Source: Chlorops oryzae (Eukaryota; Arthropoda; Insecta; Diptera; Chloropidae). From it: a stretch of DNA of 64,000 nt. Position 1 is the stretch's first letter. Each line of letters begins with the position of its first letter. This document shows, piece by piece, positions 51,736 to 62,321 of this stretch. The translations under genes and the position numbers were made by a program. Where the stretch lies: assembly GCA_020466095.1 (NCBI GenBank), contig CM035807.1:110777308-110841307 (forward strand), in the 5' to 3' direction. The notes under the pieces were generated by a model. That model did no database searches. It saw nothing but the letters and a program-made list of their open reading frames with translations, and was not told the DNA's origin.

Positions 51736-51963
51736 ATAATCGTAAGTGAATCCCCTACGTGATTAATTGGTGATTACTCTTTATTTTGGGTTTTTCACTT
51801 TCTATACGAATCGCTTTTGAAACGCATTGAAGTGATCTTTTTGAGTCTTCTTTTGATCTTCATGTGATCAATCGCTTTTTGATCAGCAAGACTCTTGATT
51901 CGGCTCGAAAACGATTCGTGAATGAAACTTCGGATAAAACAGTCTTCCAAATGTTAGCTGGGT

Positions 51964-52433
51964 AAAAAAATTTCCTACATTCTAGGAAATCCCATAATGA
52001 GTCGACACACAAACAATGAAAAAAATCCAAATTATTGAATTAACTTTGACATCATGATCAGTTTCAAAGTGCGTCACAGTTTTCAGTTGTTTTCTGCGCC
52101 TGAATCGGAAACGCTCTCAAACAATTCGATTGATAAATTTTTTAATTAAAAAGGTTTTTTTTTTTATTATTATTTTTATTTATTTCTCTTTGATTGCAGT
52201 GTTTGATTTTCGTCATTGTGTGCCGCAATGAGATTTAATATTTTTTGTTTTTCAATTTCAAATACGTGCCAACTAATTCACACTATTATTATTGTTTTTC
52301 ACAAATGAGTGAATCATTCGTAGGCGTATTATAGGCATGAACAGATTTCTCCAGTACCTACGATTGCCCAAATTTTATTATTGATTCCCATTGGCCTGGA
52401 ATGTCTTAATATTGCACTAAAAATGTGAAACAT
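51964..52433. other. No feature recognised
   Basis: AT-rich DNA with a T tract at about 52158-52172. No gene. Confidence 0.4.
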
Positions 52434-52435
52434 TA

Positions 52436-52588
52436 GGGGTATTCACAAAGGCGTCGGAAAATCGGAAAATTTTAACTGCTTAAAAAGTTGTGCAAGATAC
52501 AAAAAAGGCTTAAAAATTTTTTTAAGAATTCGCAATTTTCCGATTTTCCGACTTTCCAACGTTTTTAACACGCCTTTGTGAATACCCC
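52436..52588. mobile_element. TATTCAC-terminus MITE, copy 2 (TA target)
   Basis: 153 bp with ends GGGGTATTCACAAAGGCGT and ACGCCTTTGTGAATACCCC, flanked by TA; CGGAAAATCGG and CCGATTTTCCG form a second inverted pair inside. Related at the termini to the element at 16923. Confidence 0.88.
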
Positions 52589-52693
52589 TAATGTTTCAAA
52601 AGTCATAAAATTCAAGAGAGAATGCAATGAAAAATAAATAAATTCATTATATCCTACACTGAGAGAAAAATCAACCAGAAAATTGATCAATTC

Positions 52694-53160
52694 CTAGAAT
52701 GATAGAATATAAGATTACCACATGCGTAGATTTTACTTTTATCCGAGCACTTCTGACGTTTTTGTTAGTGATGCCACAAAGTTGCATAAATTTTTTTTTA
52801 AATATTTCTGTAAATACTTTTCAGTTTTACTTTTAATTCAAGTTATTAAATGCTTTTTGGTTTTTTTTTTTATTGGTCACTTTACAAGAATCTCATGTCT
52901 TAAAGACGATATAAGATACGGAAAAGCCAGGTTTTGTGAAAGTTTCAAATTGGTAGTATGTTTTTCAAACGTCAGTGGCAACGCTGTATACACATTAATT
53001 CTTGAATTTAAATTTTTTGTGTTGAAAATTTTCATCTGTCAAAAAATTTCAATAATTTCAACCAATCAGAATAGATTTAACACTACGTCACAAGTGTACA
53101 TGCGCAGAAGAATGAAATTTTTAAATCTGATTGTCGTAACCTTATAATCTATCATCCTTG
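52694..53160. mobile_element. Unnamed TIR element nested in copy 2
   Basis: The ends CTAGAATGATAGAATATAAG and CTTATAATCTATCATCCTTG are imperfect inverses, and the block is absent from copy 1 (47216). Flanks ATCAATTC and GTTAATTC agree in six of eight bases, consistent with an old 8-bp duplication. A 141-codon Phe/Ile/Lys-rich frame (52722-53147) fills it but has no known domain and is probably chance. Confidence 0.6.
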
Positions 53161-53282
53161 GTTAATTCAAAAGGAAAAACATACAAAACGGTTTCAATAA
53201 GGAATATTTTTAATTTTAACAATTTTTCTTGTTGGAAAGAATAAAGATTTTTCTTTTGAATCAACCATATTTCAGGTTGAAT

Positions 53283-53911
53283 TAGGGATGGGCAAAAAAT
53301 ATCGATATATCAAAACATCGATATTTTTAAAACGATATATCGAAAATTTATGCCGATATTTTTTCTCGGCGATATATCGTACATCGATATACTTTTCCGA
53401 CATCGAAAGCGATATTTTATATATGTCTATCGTTGTAAACATGTGCTTCACACTTATTTCTCTTGGATATAAAGCGGCATTTTAATCGTTCATGTCTTAT
53501 CTTATCGTATCATATCTTATCATACCATCTGAGAACTCGAAAACGTCCTTTTGTACACTCCAATTTTGTCTAAAATATGTACAGTGTACTCTGTCTTAAG
53601 CAGACACCTACGTGATCCAAATATATGTCCGCTTAACGGAGGTATTCGCCTAAGAGGAAAGTATTTGAGAAGCAGGAGCACAAGAAAATTCCTGAAATCT
53701 GTCAGTTTAGAGTAGTGTCCGCTTAGAAGGGTTCTCCCCAAGCAGAAGGTATACTGTATTATAGTAAAATAGTCATTTTTAATTGGTATTTATAATTCGA
53801 TATATCGAAAGCTCGATATTTCTCCTCCGATAGTATCGTTTCAATTTCGATGCTTTTTAAATATATCGATACGATATATATCGATGTATTTTCCCATTTT
53901 GCCCATCCCTA
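53283..53911. mobile_element. hAT-type MITE with TATCGAT-rich arms
   Basis: The ends TAGGGATGGGCAAAA and TTTTGCCCATCCCTA are perfect inverses with the exact octamer GGTTGAAT on both sides (53275-53282 and 53912-53919). Copy 1 of the host element reads CAGGTTGAATTGAAATG without it, the empty site. The arms are packed with ATCGATAT and TATATCGA words. It is itself interrupted at 53582-53756. Confidence 0.93.
53582..53756. mobile_element. GCGGACAC-family MITE, copy 4, innermost insertion
   Basis: 175 bp with ends CAGTGTACTCTGTCTTAAGC and GCAGAAGGTATACTG, flanked by TA (53580-53581 and 53757-53758). It lies in opposite orientation to the copies at 9497 and 11861 and is the best preserved for its termini. 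Confidence 0.88.
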
Positions 53912-54272
53912 GGTTGAATTGACAAGATAAGTTTTAAAATAAAAAAAATTTTCTATAATACCTATAAAAGAAGAACTGTCAAAACAAATTTATTTCAAGT
54001 TCAAAGAAATGGCCACAGAGCCCTGCGCTAAACATAACCCCAAAAATAGCCATCGGATTGACATTACCGGATTTTGTCTCGTGCGACTGCTTTCGCTATG
54101 CTTAAAAAGTTCTAAGATGCATAAATATCTTATATGTCCTATTTTATAAAGCAAATGAGAATTATACAACAACGTAATGAAAAGTAATTAAACACATTTT
54201 CTTTCAAATCAATCAATAATTTTGTTAACTCAACCATTTTTCTGTTGAAATATTTTGTTCTAATCGAAAATC

Positions 54273-54514
54273 AAAATAATGGTATTCAAACAGCTGTGGA
54301 AATTGAAGTGTGCAAATTTTGCCCTTTTGTATGAACAACCCTGCGAAGAACGAGTGCAAAACTTGTGCGATAACATGGCGCAAATTTTGCCCATCAAAAT
54401 CGATGTGCAATATTTGCTCGGCTGCGGAATTTTTTTTCCATACCAACAAATTTGCACAAACGCAAAATTTGCGAGGGTGCAAAAATTGCACAACTGCTTG
54501 AATCCCACTAGTGA
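54273..54514. mobile_element. Palindromic GCAAATTTTGC-repeat element
   Basis: ATTCAAACAGCTGTG near the left and CACAACTGCTTGAAT near the right are inverted. The interior repeats GCAAATTTTGC and GCAAAATTTGCG words. It is absent from copy 1 of the host element. No target duplication seen. Confidence 0.55.
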
Positions 54515-54749
54515 CTCTGAATAACAATGCGCCCTTTAAAAAAAAGCCATTGTAAAGTTCGCTCAGTGTAAGGTTTAAGGCAATCCTCAGATCCTGCCTT
54601 AGGTACATGTGTGCGTAATTTGAAATGTGGAGGCCAATCAACGAACGGGAGCAAAGGACGTAATCTTTTGCACGTGTGCAATTAAAGCGTCCGACATAAC
54701 ACAAAAAAAGAAATCGCATGAGAGTATTTAATTGGTTTTCAAAAAGATT

Positions 54750-54915
54750 CAGTAGCGTAGTGAGGGGGGCCGCGAAGGGGGCAGTCGCCCCGGGCGCCAA
54801 ATCATATTTCAAATTTTATGATGGTATTTTTATTGAGGCCGATTGGAGTGGGCGGCATTTCCTGCATTGTGCCCCCATCGGGACCCGGGCGCCGAAATGT
54901 CTCGCTACGCCACTG
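54750..54915. mobile_element. GC-rich hAT-type MITE, CAGTGGCGTAG ends
   Basis: 166 bp from CAGTAGCGTAGTGAGG to TCTCGCTACGCCACTG, with the exact octamer AAAAGATT on both sides (54742-54749 and 54916-54923). Unusually GC-rich for the window (GGGGGCCGCG, CCCCGGGCGCC). Confidence 0.88.
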
Positions 54916-54923
54916 AAAAGATT

Positions 54924-55377
54924 TGCTTTAAGAATTAATCAGTTTAATTGGCGCTCAGTTTTTCCATTTCTTTTCTCTTTATAAGGCCCAACGCGATTGA
55001 TTTGCTCAAAAATATATCTTGACCTTGAACTTGCTGAACAGAATGTGGAAGGAATTTCGAACTTTTCGCATTCTTCTTATCAATTTGAAGAATATTCACT
55101 TTACCGACGTAATTTAATCTACACGATTAAGGGCTTTGGAGAGTTCAAAGAAGTTTAAAGTAAAGTTGGAATAAACAAAGCTTTTGATGGAATGATTTTA
55201 ACAAAAGTTGGAGCGAACCTTATTTTTTGAATCCCTGAGGAAAAATCTAAGCAAAGCTTAAAGCTAACATAAAATTGTATTCAATACACCAAAACCTCAT
55301 GTTTGAGGGATATTTGACGAGAAATTCTCCCTTACTTGTATTTCACTACTCTTCTTCTTATCACCAAACCCTAGATA
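54924..55377. other. No feature recognised
   Basis: AT-rich DNA without recognised genes or element ends. Confidence 0.4.
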
Positions 55378-55781
55378 CCCTGTAGTAATGAGCCGGTCAA
55401 TTTCCTAAGAAGGACTGGTCTTTGACCGGTCCAAATCCTACCGGTTATTTTATGGCAGTTCGCTCCATCGAATTCGGCTAGCCGGCGATCGGTAATAAAG
55501 GGGTTGGTTTATGGGTAGTCTGTTAATGGCACTTTTATCAACTTAGAATATATATAAGAAATTTCTTCTTTATTTTCCTCATTTAACTATCCTAAAACCA
55601 GACAAAATTACGACAATTGACCCAAAAAAAGCCGTTTATCGGACTAGTCCCTCCCCAAGGACAGACCCATGTTAAAAAGGTCAGTTGAATACATTAGAAG
55701 TGGAATAATGACGGGACTAGTATTGAAATCATGAAGGACTGACCAAAGGCTACAATTGGGTCAGTCCATATTACTGCAGGG
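55378..55781. mobile_element. CCCTGYAGTAAT-terminus MITE (TA target)
   Basis: 404 bp with ends CCCTGTAGTAATG and ATTACTGCAGGG, flanked by TA. Interior holds ACCGGT and GGACTAGTCC palindromes. A possible relative is near 12213. Confidence 0.75.
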
Positions 55782-55874
55782 TATGTACACATGTGAGAAT
55801 GAGCTGATAATTTGACGACAGAAATGAGAAAGAAGACGGCTCTTCACACTGTGCAAATTGAATAGGAGATATAT

Positions 55875-56253
55875 CCCTGCAGGAAATGTCAATAGTGAAT
55901 CTGTACTCTTTCTCTACTAACTGCGTCAACAGTACTACTGACCAGTTAAACCCGTCGCAATGCTTTGCGTTATTGACATTTAACATTGAGTTGTCATTGA
56001 ATGTCAACAGTAGACCGAAAAACTATTAACGAACTGTTGAGGTCGGTACCATTATGTAGACAAAAGGAGTACTCTTTCGCTTTATAAGGAGACACGTTGT
56101 TGACATGGTCAATAAAGATGAACTATACCTCTTGACAGTACAGTTTCTCTAATGACACCGCCTATAAATACTGTTGACGTTGGAACTAGTTCTCTTGTCT
56201 ATATTGACGTCAATATAGACATGGGGCCATATGGCGACAGGCTTCCTGCAGGG
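55875..56253. mobile_element. CCCTGCAGGAA-terminus MITE with GTTGAC/GTCAAT repeats
   Basis: The left end CCCTGCAGGAAATGTCAAT and the right end TTCCTGCAGGG are inverted. The interior has many GTTGACAT, GTCAACAG and GTCAATA words and a 26-bp perfect palindrome (56196-56221). Sequence near 9195-9210 (CATGTCAATAGTGAG) may be a decayed relative. Confidence 0.65.
56196..56221. repeat. 26-bp perfect palindrome centred on TGACGTCA
   Basis: TGTCTATATTGAC is followed immediately by its exact inverse GTCAATATAGACA with no spacer. The centre TGACGTCA is the consensus CRE recognised by CREB/ATF factors, but inside a MITE this may be chance. Confidence 0.85.
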
Positions 56254-57455
56254 ATGTATATTAGTATGAGATAAAATACATCCAAAATGGGATTTTAGAC
56301 CTTTTTTTTGACTAGTTCTGAGCACGCACTTGAATTTGAGTCCTTCGCCTATCGTTGGTGATTTTCTCATAGAAGTTTTTCTTTAAATATTTTCCAGTTA
56401 ATAGAGCCAAATAAGACAAGAGGAAGGGAAATAATTTGTCTTCGAAAATTCACCAAAGGGAATTCTTTGTCCATTAAATTCTTCTACCAATTTTTAGGCT
56501 TGTATAAAAAAATTCTATTATTCAAAGAAGCTTCTTTAATAGGCATTAAGATATGGTTGGCAAGGAAGAAGAGCTTTCCGAGTGAAGGTTGAGGTAAATT
56601 AATTTCGAATTAAAAAGCATTCTTCGTACAAGCTTAAATAAAGTAATTGATGGAGTCATGTGCCTTTTGTCTCTAGGGAAATTATAACACTGGTGAACAA
56701 AATAGAGACTTTTCTGATTACTTTTTCATTAAATGCTAAATATTTTAAGCCTTATTAAAATTATAAATAAATAATTGAAAAGCAGAATATCTAACCTTTA
56801 AATTGATGTATCGTTGAATTTTATCGCGGCAATTAACTCGAATTGAAACTCGTGGGAAATTCATATACAAATCGGAATACATATTAAATGAAGCATTTTT
56901 TAATTGAACCGGTCATTTCAAAAACCTCGTAAATTACTGGAAAGGAATTTTTCATGAATCAATTAAAAAATGCTTAAGCTAATGAGTTTTGGAGGCATTT
57001 TTTCAATCCTTAATTCAGAGGTTTTTCAAATCGCTGATTCAATTCGAGTTCGTTACAGATTATCGAGATACGCTATAAGTCCTTTGATTCTTCACCGAAT
57101 TTCGTAAAATAAAATATTTTGCATAGCTTAACTACAATCCTTCATATGAAATTAAAAAAAAATTATAAAAAAATTTTGAGTACTCAAAAATTACAACGAA
57201 ATATTGGAAATTGGAAAAAAAAATCTGTAAAAAAACGATATTTTTCATTCATTCGATCATTCAAGGGAATATATGGCCCCAATGTCTCAAGTTAAAGTCG
57301 AAATTCGCTAAAATCGGATTGTGAAATCTTTTGAGAACAAAAATTTCGTCCTCTTATAGTTCTCTTAAAGATTTTTCTTCGCCAAAGCCTAAAAATTTCC
57401 CCCGATTAAAGAGAGATTCCCCTAAGCTGGCAGCATTGATTTTGCCTGTCTGTAG
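56254..57455. other. No feature recognised
   Basis: AT-rich unique-looking DNA with no gene or element boundaries. Confidence 0.4.
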
Positions 57456-57463
57456 GTCTAAAA

Positions 57464-58064
57464 CAGTGATGGCCAAACCTATGCGAAAACTTTCATAATT
57501 GTGTGAGTGAATGCGCTGTCGACTTCGCTGTGAGCTACCCAGCAGTTATTTGTAACCGATGGTAATGCAAAAAGTAATTTAAAAGGCGTACTGTTTATGC
57601 ATTACAGAATCGATTATTTTTAACACGGCGATGACCTAGCGAATGTAATGCATGACTATTTGCATTCTCAAGTAATGCAAAATAGATTGAATTTACGGGT
57701 TTAAATTTTTGCCTAAAATTATACTTACAATTTTTTGTTACTAAGAATATATACAAAAATGGTTTCGCACTGCAAATATTCGGCTACACATTACCTTTTC
57801 GATTACCTCTCCATTAAAATTTCTTCAAATTACTTTGCATTCCTTTTTGCATTCCTACTTCATCGATGAAAAATTGCATTACTTTGGTAATGGACTTCCT
57901 AAATAACTGCTGGGATTGACGAAGTTTGTTTTTTACACACACGAAAGCAGCCGATCACGGTTTTCGCACGAATCGGTATACGCTATACGTGTGCGACTGC
58001 TGCGTCGGCAGAATTCGGGCCCTCAAGCACATGTGCTTGGAAAATCGAAATTTGGCCGACACTG
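57464..58064 (+). mobile_element. hAT-type MITE, CAGTGWYGGCCAAA family, copy 1
   Basis: 601 bp. The left end CAGTGATGGCCAAACC and right end AAATTTGGCCGACACTG are inverted, flanked by the exact octamer GTCTAAAA (57456-57463 and 58065-58072). Many GCATTAC/GTAATGC words lie inside. It is the uninterrupted sister of the element at 61082. Confidence 0.92.
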
Positions 58065-58143
58065 GTCTAAAACAAAGGCATCGATTACGAACGAATGATA
58101 TACCATTTAAAGGGTTAAACACTTTTCTTTCAATTAAGGTTAT

Positions 58144-58597
58144 AGGGCATTTACATATACGTTTTAGCGCTACTCGTTTAAGCTAAAACGACTAAGTCAA
58201 AACGGGGTGTTTACATATGCGCATGTCGTTTTGTCATTTTGTGGTTGTCTTTTGTTTGCTCAACACGTAAATATGAGTAAATATTGTAATTTAGAAAGAA
58301 GCAATTATTGAAATTGCTTCTTTCTACAATTGGTTGTGAAACATACCTCACAATTTTAAAATTAGAAATTTCAATGGCCATATGTTTTGCATTTTTATAG
58401 TGATGACACTCAGATTTCGATATTTTTTATCAGTTATAAGCAGGATTTATCTTGTTAAGCAACTTGTTTTAAATTAAAACAGGAAAGATTCTCGTTTTAG
58501 TTTTGTATGATAAAACGGGAAAAATCTAAGTTGTTTTAGTGCTAAAACGGGCAAAGTTGCTAAAACGCGAATAAAACGGCATATGTAAACGTGCTTT
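58144..58597. mobile_element. TIR element with AAAACG words and central hairpin
   Basis: AGGGCATTTACATATACGTT at the left and ACGGCATATGTAAACGTGCT at the right are imperfect inverses. CTAAAACG and CGTTTTAG words recur in both arms, and a hairpin GAAAGAAGCAATT...AATTGCTTCTTTC lies at 58298-58325. No duplication was resolved. Confidence 0.6.
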
Positions 58598-59424
58598 TAG
58601 TTAATTTGAGATTGATGTCTTTCTTTTCTCCTAAATGGATCATTGAGCCTGAGCAATTTCAGATCAGCGACCACGAATCAATTTAAAAGTCACTATTTCG
58701 ACTCTGTCCTCGCGAAAATCTCAATTTTTTTTAATTATTGTAATAAATACAATTGAATTGCAAATTAAGATCTTTTCAAAATAAAATTTCATCTCTAAAA
58801 AAGCGAAAAATTCACATACATATGTAGGAATATTTTAATTTTTCTCGAGCTCACTTAATTACCAAAACACATTCGAAGGTCGAAGAAGTTCTGAATCCAA
58901 CTTAAGGCAACATTTGAACAGTTGTGGGAAAAGTTCTTTTATTTCATTCCTCCATCAAATTGTGCCTCATTTGAATGCGGCGAGTCGAAAGAATAAAAAC
59001 TAAAAAAAATATTCCATCAAAATCCCTCTGACGAATCAAACTGCGTGTTAACATCACGTCCCATCAGTATAATTTCAAGCAATTCGCCCTGGAAGACATT
59101 TTCTCGTTTTTCATTTTAATATTACATCAATAGGAAGGAAGAAAAAAGAAAACATATGTGTTCATAAGAAATCGCTGCACAGATTGCAACGCAAATGAAC
59201 ACTGGGCAAGTGCAATCGCGTGGGAGTTGGAATTTTAATGAACCGAGAATTCGAAATGATTGGAATTTGCATTTCAACGTTAACATCGAAAATATGTTCA
59301 TCATGTGGTCAGGAACATAAAAAAAAATCAAAAAAAGTATGGGATGGTCCATTATCCACACACACTTGCATACTCTTTGCGAAACAGACCCGAAGACCCC
59401 ACGTCAGGACATTTTCATGAACCA
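58598..59424. other. No feature recognised
   Basis: AT-rich DNA, no recognised gene or element end up to the mariner. Confidence 0.4.
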
Positions 59425-59426
59425 TA

Positions 59427-60720
59427 ACAGGTTGGCTGATAAGTCCCCGGTCTAACAAAGAAAAACACATTTTTTTGTCAAAATTCGTTTTTATTATTCA
59501 ACATAGTTCCCTTCAAGAGCGATACAACGATTATAACGACCTTCCAATTTTTTGATACCATTTTGGTAGTACTCCTTCGGTTTTGCCTCAAAATAGGCCT
59601 CAGTTTCGGCGATCACCTCTTCATTGCAGCGAAATTTTTTCCCTGCGAGCATCCTTTTGAGGTCTGAGAACAAGAAAAAGTCGCTGGGAGCCAGATCTGG
59701 AGAATACGGTGGGTGGGGAAGCAATTCGAAGCCTAATTCATGAATTTTTGCCATCGTTCTCAATGACTTGTGGCACGGTGCGTTGTCTTGGTGGAACAAC
59801 ACTTTTTTCTTCTTCATATGGGGCCGTTTTGCCGCGATTTCGACCTTCAAACGCTCCAATAACGACATATAATAGTCACTGTTGATGGTTTTTTCCCTTC
59901 TCAAGATAATCGATAAAAATTATTCCATGCCCATCCCAAAAAACAGAGGCCATTACTTTGCCAGCGGACTTTTGAGTCTTTCCACGCTTCGGAGACGGTT
60001 CACCGATCGCTGTCCACTCAGCCGACTGTCGATTGGACTCAAGAGTGTAGTGATAGAGCCATGTTTCATCCATTGTCACATATCGACGCAAAAACTCGGG
60101 TGTATTGCGAGTTAACAGCTGCAAACACCGCTCAGAATCATCAACACGTTGTTGTTTTTGGTCAAATGTGAGCTCGCGCGGCACCCATTTTGCACAGAGC
60201 TTTTTCATATCCAAATATTGATGAATGATATGACCAACACGTTCCTTTGATATCTTTAAGGCCTCTGCTATCTCGATCAACTTCATTTTAAGGTCATTCA
60301 AAATCATTTTCTGAATTTTTTTGATGTTTTCGTCGGTAACCACCTCTTTCGGCCGTCCACTGCGTTCACCGTCCTCCGTGCTCATTTCACCACGCTTGAA
60401 TTTTGCATACCAATCAATTATTGTTGATTTTCCTGGGGCAGAGTCCGGAAACTCATTATCAAGCCAAGTTTTTGCTTCCACTGTATTTTTTCCCTTCAGA
60501 AAACAGTATTTTATCAAAACACGAAATTCCTTTTTTTCCATTTTTTTCACAATAACAAAAGTTGCTTCACAAAAGACGCTCTATCTCACAAACTAATTGA
60601 CTTACAGACGTCAAATTTTGACACGAATCATTTGAAGGTTGCCACTATATAAAAATAATATGCATTTAATACTAGCGACGCCATCTATGTGTCAGACCGG
60701 GGACTTATCAGCCAACCTGT
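59427..60720 (-). mobile_element. Himar1-like mariner (irritans subfamily), nearly intact
   Basis: 1294 bp, flanked by TA at 59425-59426 and 60721-60722. The inverted termini are identical for 27 bases beginning ACAGGTTGGCTGATAAGTCC, the irritans-subfamily terminus. It encodes one transposase on the minus strand with a single frameshift. Terminal identity and the near-complete frame indicate a young insertion. Confidence 0.97.
59494..60541 (-). pseudogene. Mariner transposase, single frameshift
   Basis: Starts MEKKEFRVLIKYCFLKGKNT and ends with IALEGNYVE. 1048 nt equals 348 codons plus stop plus one extra base, and 348 residues is the usual Himar1 length. The break is in a homopolymer of six T (plus strand 59889-59894), after which the frame shifts from DYLEKGK to INSDYYMSLLERL. 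N-terminal helix-turn-helix DNA-binding region (KSTIIDWYAKFKRGE, ISKERVGHIIHQYL), linker WVPREL, and the DD34D catalytic triad in MDETW, HQDNAPCH and YSPDLAPSDF are all present. It closely resembles my memory of the horn fly Himar1 protein. An in-frame ATG three codons upstream (60550) is unlikely to be the start. Confidence 0.96.
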
Positions 60721-61081
60721 TAAAAGAGCCTCAATGAGAATTTCCGCTTAATTATCTTGTGAAAAGATCCCTTCAAGCCGAAGCTCGAATTTCTTGTTCC
60801 ATTGTAACACCTCGGAAAATGCAGATCTTGGAGAAGTTTTTGCGACTCCATATTGTGACAGACCCTAATGCTGGAAGTACCCTTGAAAGTGGACCGATCA
60901 AGAAAATTTTTTAGAAATTTCTATTGCCTGTGCCAACTTTAGTTCAATTTCGGGTTTGAGATAATTTTCGAAAACCGCCATTTTGCCACGCCCCAATTTT
61001 TAATTCTTATGGCTTGCATTGAAGGCCTTCAAATATTTTCAAATTTCATCAAAATAGCTTTAAAAAGTTTTGCTTTTAGAG

Positions 61082-62321
61082 CAGTGTCGGCCGAATTTCG
61101 ATTTTCCAAGCACATGTCCTTGGGAAGACGCAGCAGTCGCACACGTATAGCGTATACCGATTCGTGCGAAAACCGGTCGGCTGCTTTCGTGTATGTAAAA
61201 AACAAACTTCATCAATGCAAATCAGAGTATATACTCTGAAGTTATTTAGGAAGCGCATTACCAAAATAATGCATTTTTTCATCGATGAAATAGGAATGCA
61301 TAGTAAATTGAACAAATTTGCATAGAGAGGTAATCGAAAAGGTAATGTGCTGCCGAATATTTGCAGTGCGAAAACATTTTTGTATACAGGGTGTTCCATA
61401 CTCAACGGATCAAAAAAACAAGGAGGTGATAGGGGAACCCATACAAGCAAAAAATTGTATGGAAAGGGGGGTTCATCTTGCACTCGTAAGGAGCTAGAGG
61501 CGCGGAAAGAATTCGCCTAAATTGGTGAGCATACTTTTAGGCGGATATGTAAAACTAAAACACTATTCAGAAATTTTTAGATTTCTTAGATTTTTCTTTT
61601 TCTCATGCTGCCTAAAAGTGTGCTCAATAAATTTGATTAAAATAACTTTTCTGGGAGTCAAAAATACAAAATAATTATTTTCAAACCTTAGTTTTGCATT
61701 GATTGTGAAACTTTTTTTTTAGCAACCATGGTATCAAATTGAAGAGAAAAACTCAAAGTTTTCGAAAAGAGCAAAAAAAAGAGGCTCGATCGTATTTCTT
61801 TTGAATTAAATCACTTCAAAAACCAAAATTACACTATTTTATGCTTAGATGATAGTACCAGAGAAAACGGTTTATTTTTAAATTTTGCATGTAGAAACCA
61901 ACTTTCTTCAGGATGTGCATTTGCGACCCCCACCCCCCCTGAAAACCCAAATACGATTTTTGGATCCAGGGTCTTGGACCCCGCCCACCCCTTTTTGCTT
62001 GCCCACTCTTTTTATTGAGTATGGAACACCCTGTATATTCTTAGTAACAAAAAATTTTAAGTATAATTTTAGGCAAAAATTTAAACCCGTAAATTCAATC
62101 TATTTTGCACAACTTGAGAATGCAAATAGTCATGCATTACATTCGCTGGGACATCGCCGTGTTAAAAATAATCGATTCTGTAATGCATAAACGGTACGCC
62201 TTTTGAATTACTTTTTGCATTACCATCGGTTACAAATAACTGCTGGGTAGCTCACAGCGAAGTCGACAGCGCATTCACACACACAATTATGAATGTTTAC
62301 GTATAAGTTTGGTCATCACTG
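61082..62321 (-). mobile_element. hAT-type MITE, CAGTGWYGGCCAAA family, copy 2, interrupted
   Basis: Inverse orientation to 57464. The ends CAGTGTCGGCCGAATTTCG and GTTTGGTCATCACTG are flanked by the exact octamer TTTTAGAG (61074-61081 and 62322-62329). Without the internal CAGGGTGTTCC element its length is about 591 bp, close to the 601 bp of copy 1. Confidence 0.93.
61387..62033. mobile_element. CAGGGTGTTCC element, copy 2, innermost insertion (TA target)
   Basis: The ends CAGGGTGTTCCATACTCAA and TTGAGTATGGAACACCCTG are flanked by TA. The sister hAT at 57464 reads AGAATATATACAAAAATGG without it, giving the empty TA site. The interior matches the inverse of 38359-39086 (AAAACTAAAACACTATTCAG, GTGTGCTCAATAAATTTG). 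Confidence 0.93.

Larger units (their letters stand above)
50232..51963. mobile_element. Complex foldback element with GAGTC/GATCA repeats
   Basis: Outer words CCCAGCT (50236) and AGCTGGGTA (51954-51962) are inverted. An inner pair ACATTTGGAAGACTGTTTTA (near 50546) and its inverse (near 51935-51957) is nearly perfect. A third pair, GGCGACTC and GAGTCGCC, is at 50816 and 50276. The interior (50380-51130) is a degenerate array of ATCATTTTCGAGTCATATTTG units. It also contains the LINE remnant at 51300-51735. Exact edges are uncertain. Confidence 0.45.
52657..54568. mobile_element. CACTGAGAGAA element, copy 2, with nested insertions
   Basis: The ends CACTGAGAGAAAAATC and TTCGCTCAGTG are flanked by TA (52655-52656 and 54569-54570). 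It aligns with copy 1 (47216) in shared blocks such as GAAAAACATACAAAA, CCATATTTCAGGTTGAATT and GAATAACAATGCGCCC. Extra material relative to copy 1 sits at three places: 52694-53160, 53283-53911 and about 54273-54514. Confidence 0.85.

Noticed and set aside
52722..53147. 141-codon frame filling a TIR element
   Set aside because: It lacks any transposase motif, has low-complexity Phe/Ile/Lys composition, and begins and ends in the inverted termini, so chance is the better explanation.
57916..58186. Conserved-looking peptide shared with 61076-61483
   Set aside because: The similarity comes from the two copies of one hAT MITE, not from a gene.
59882..60596. Plus-strand frames across the mariner
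   Set aside because: Antisense shadows of the transposase.
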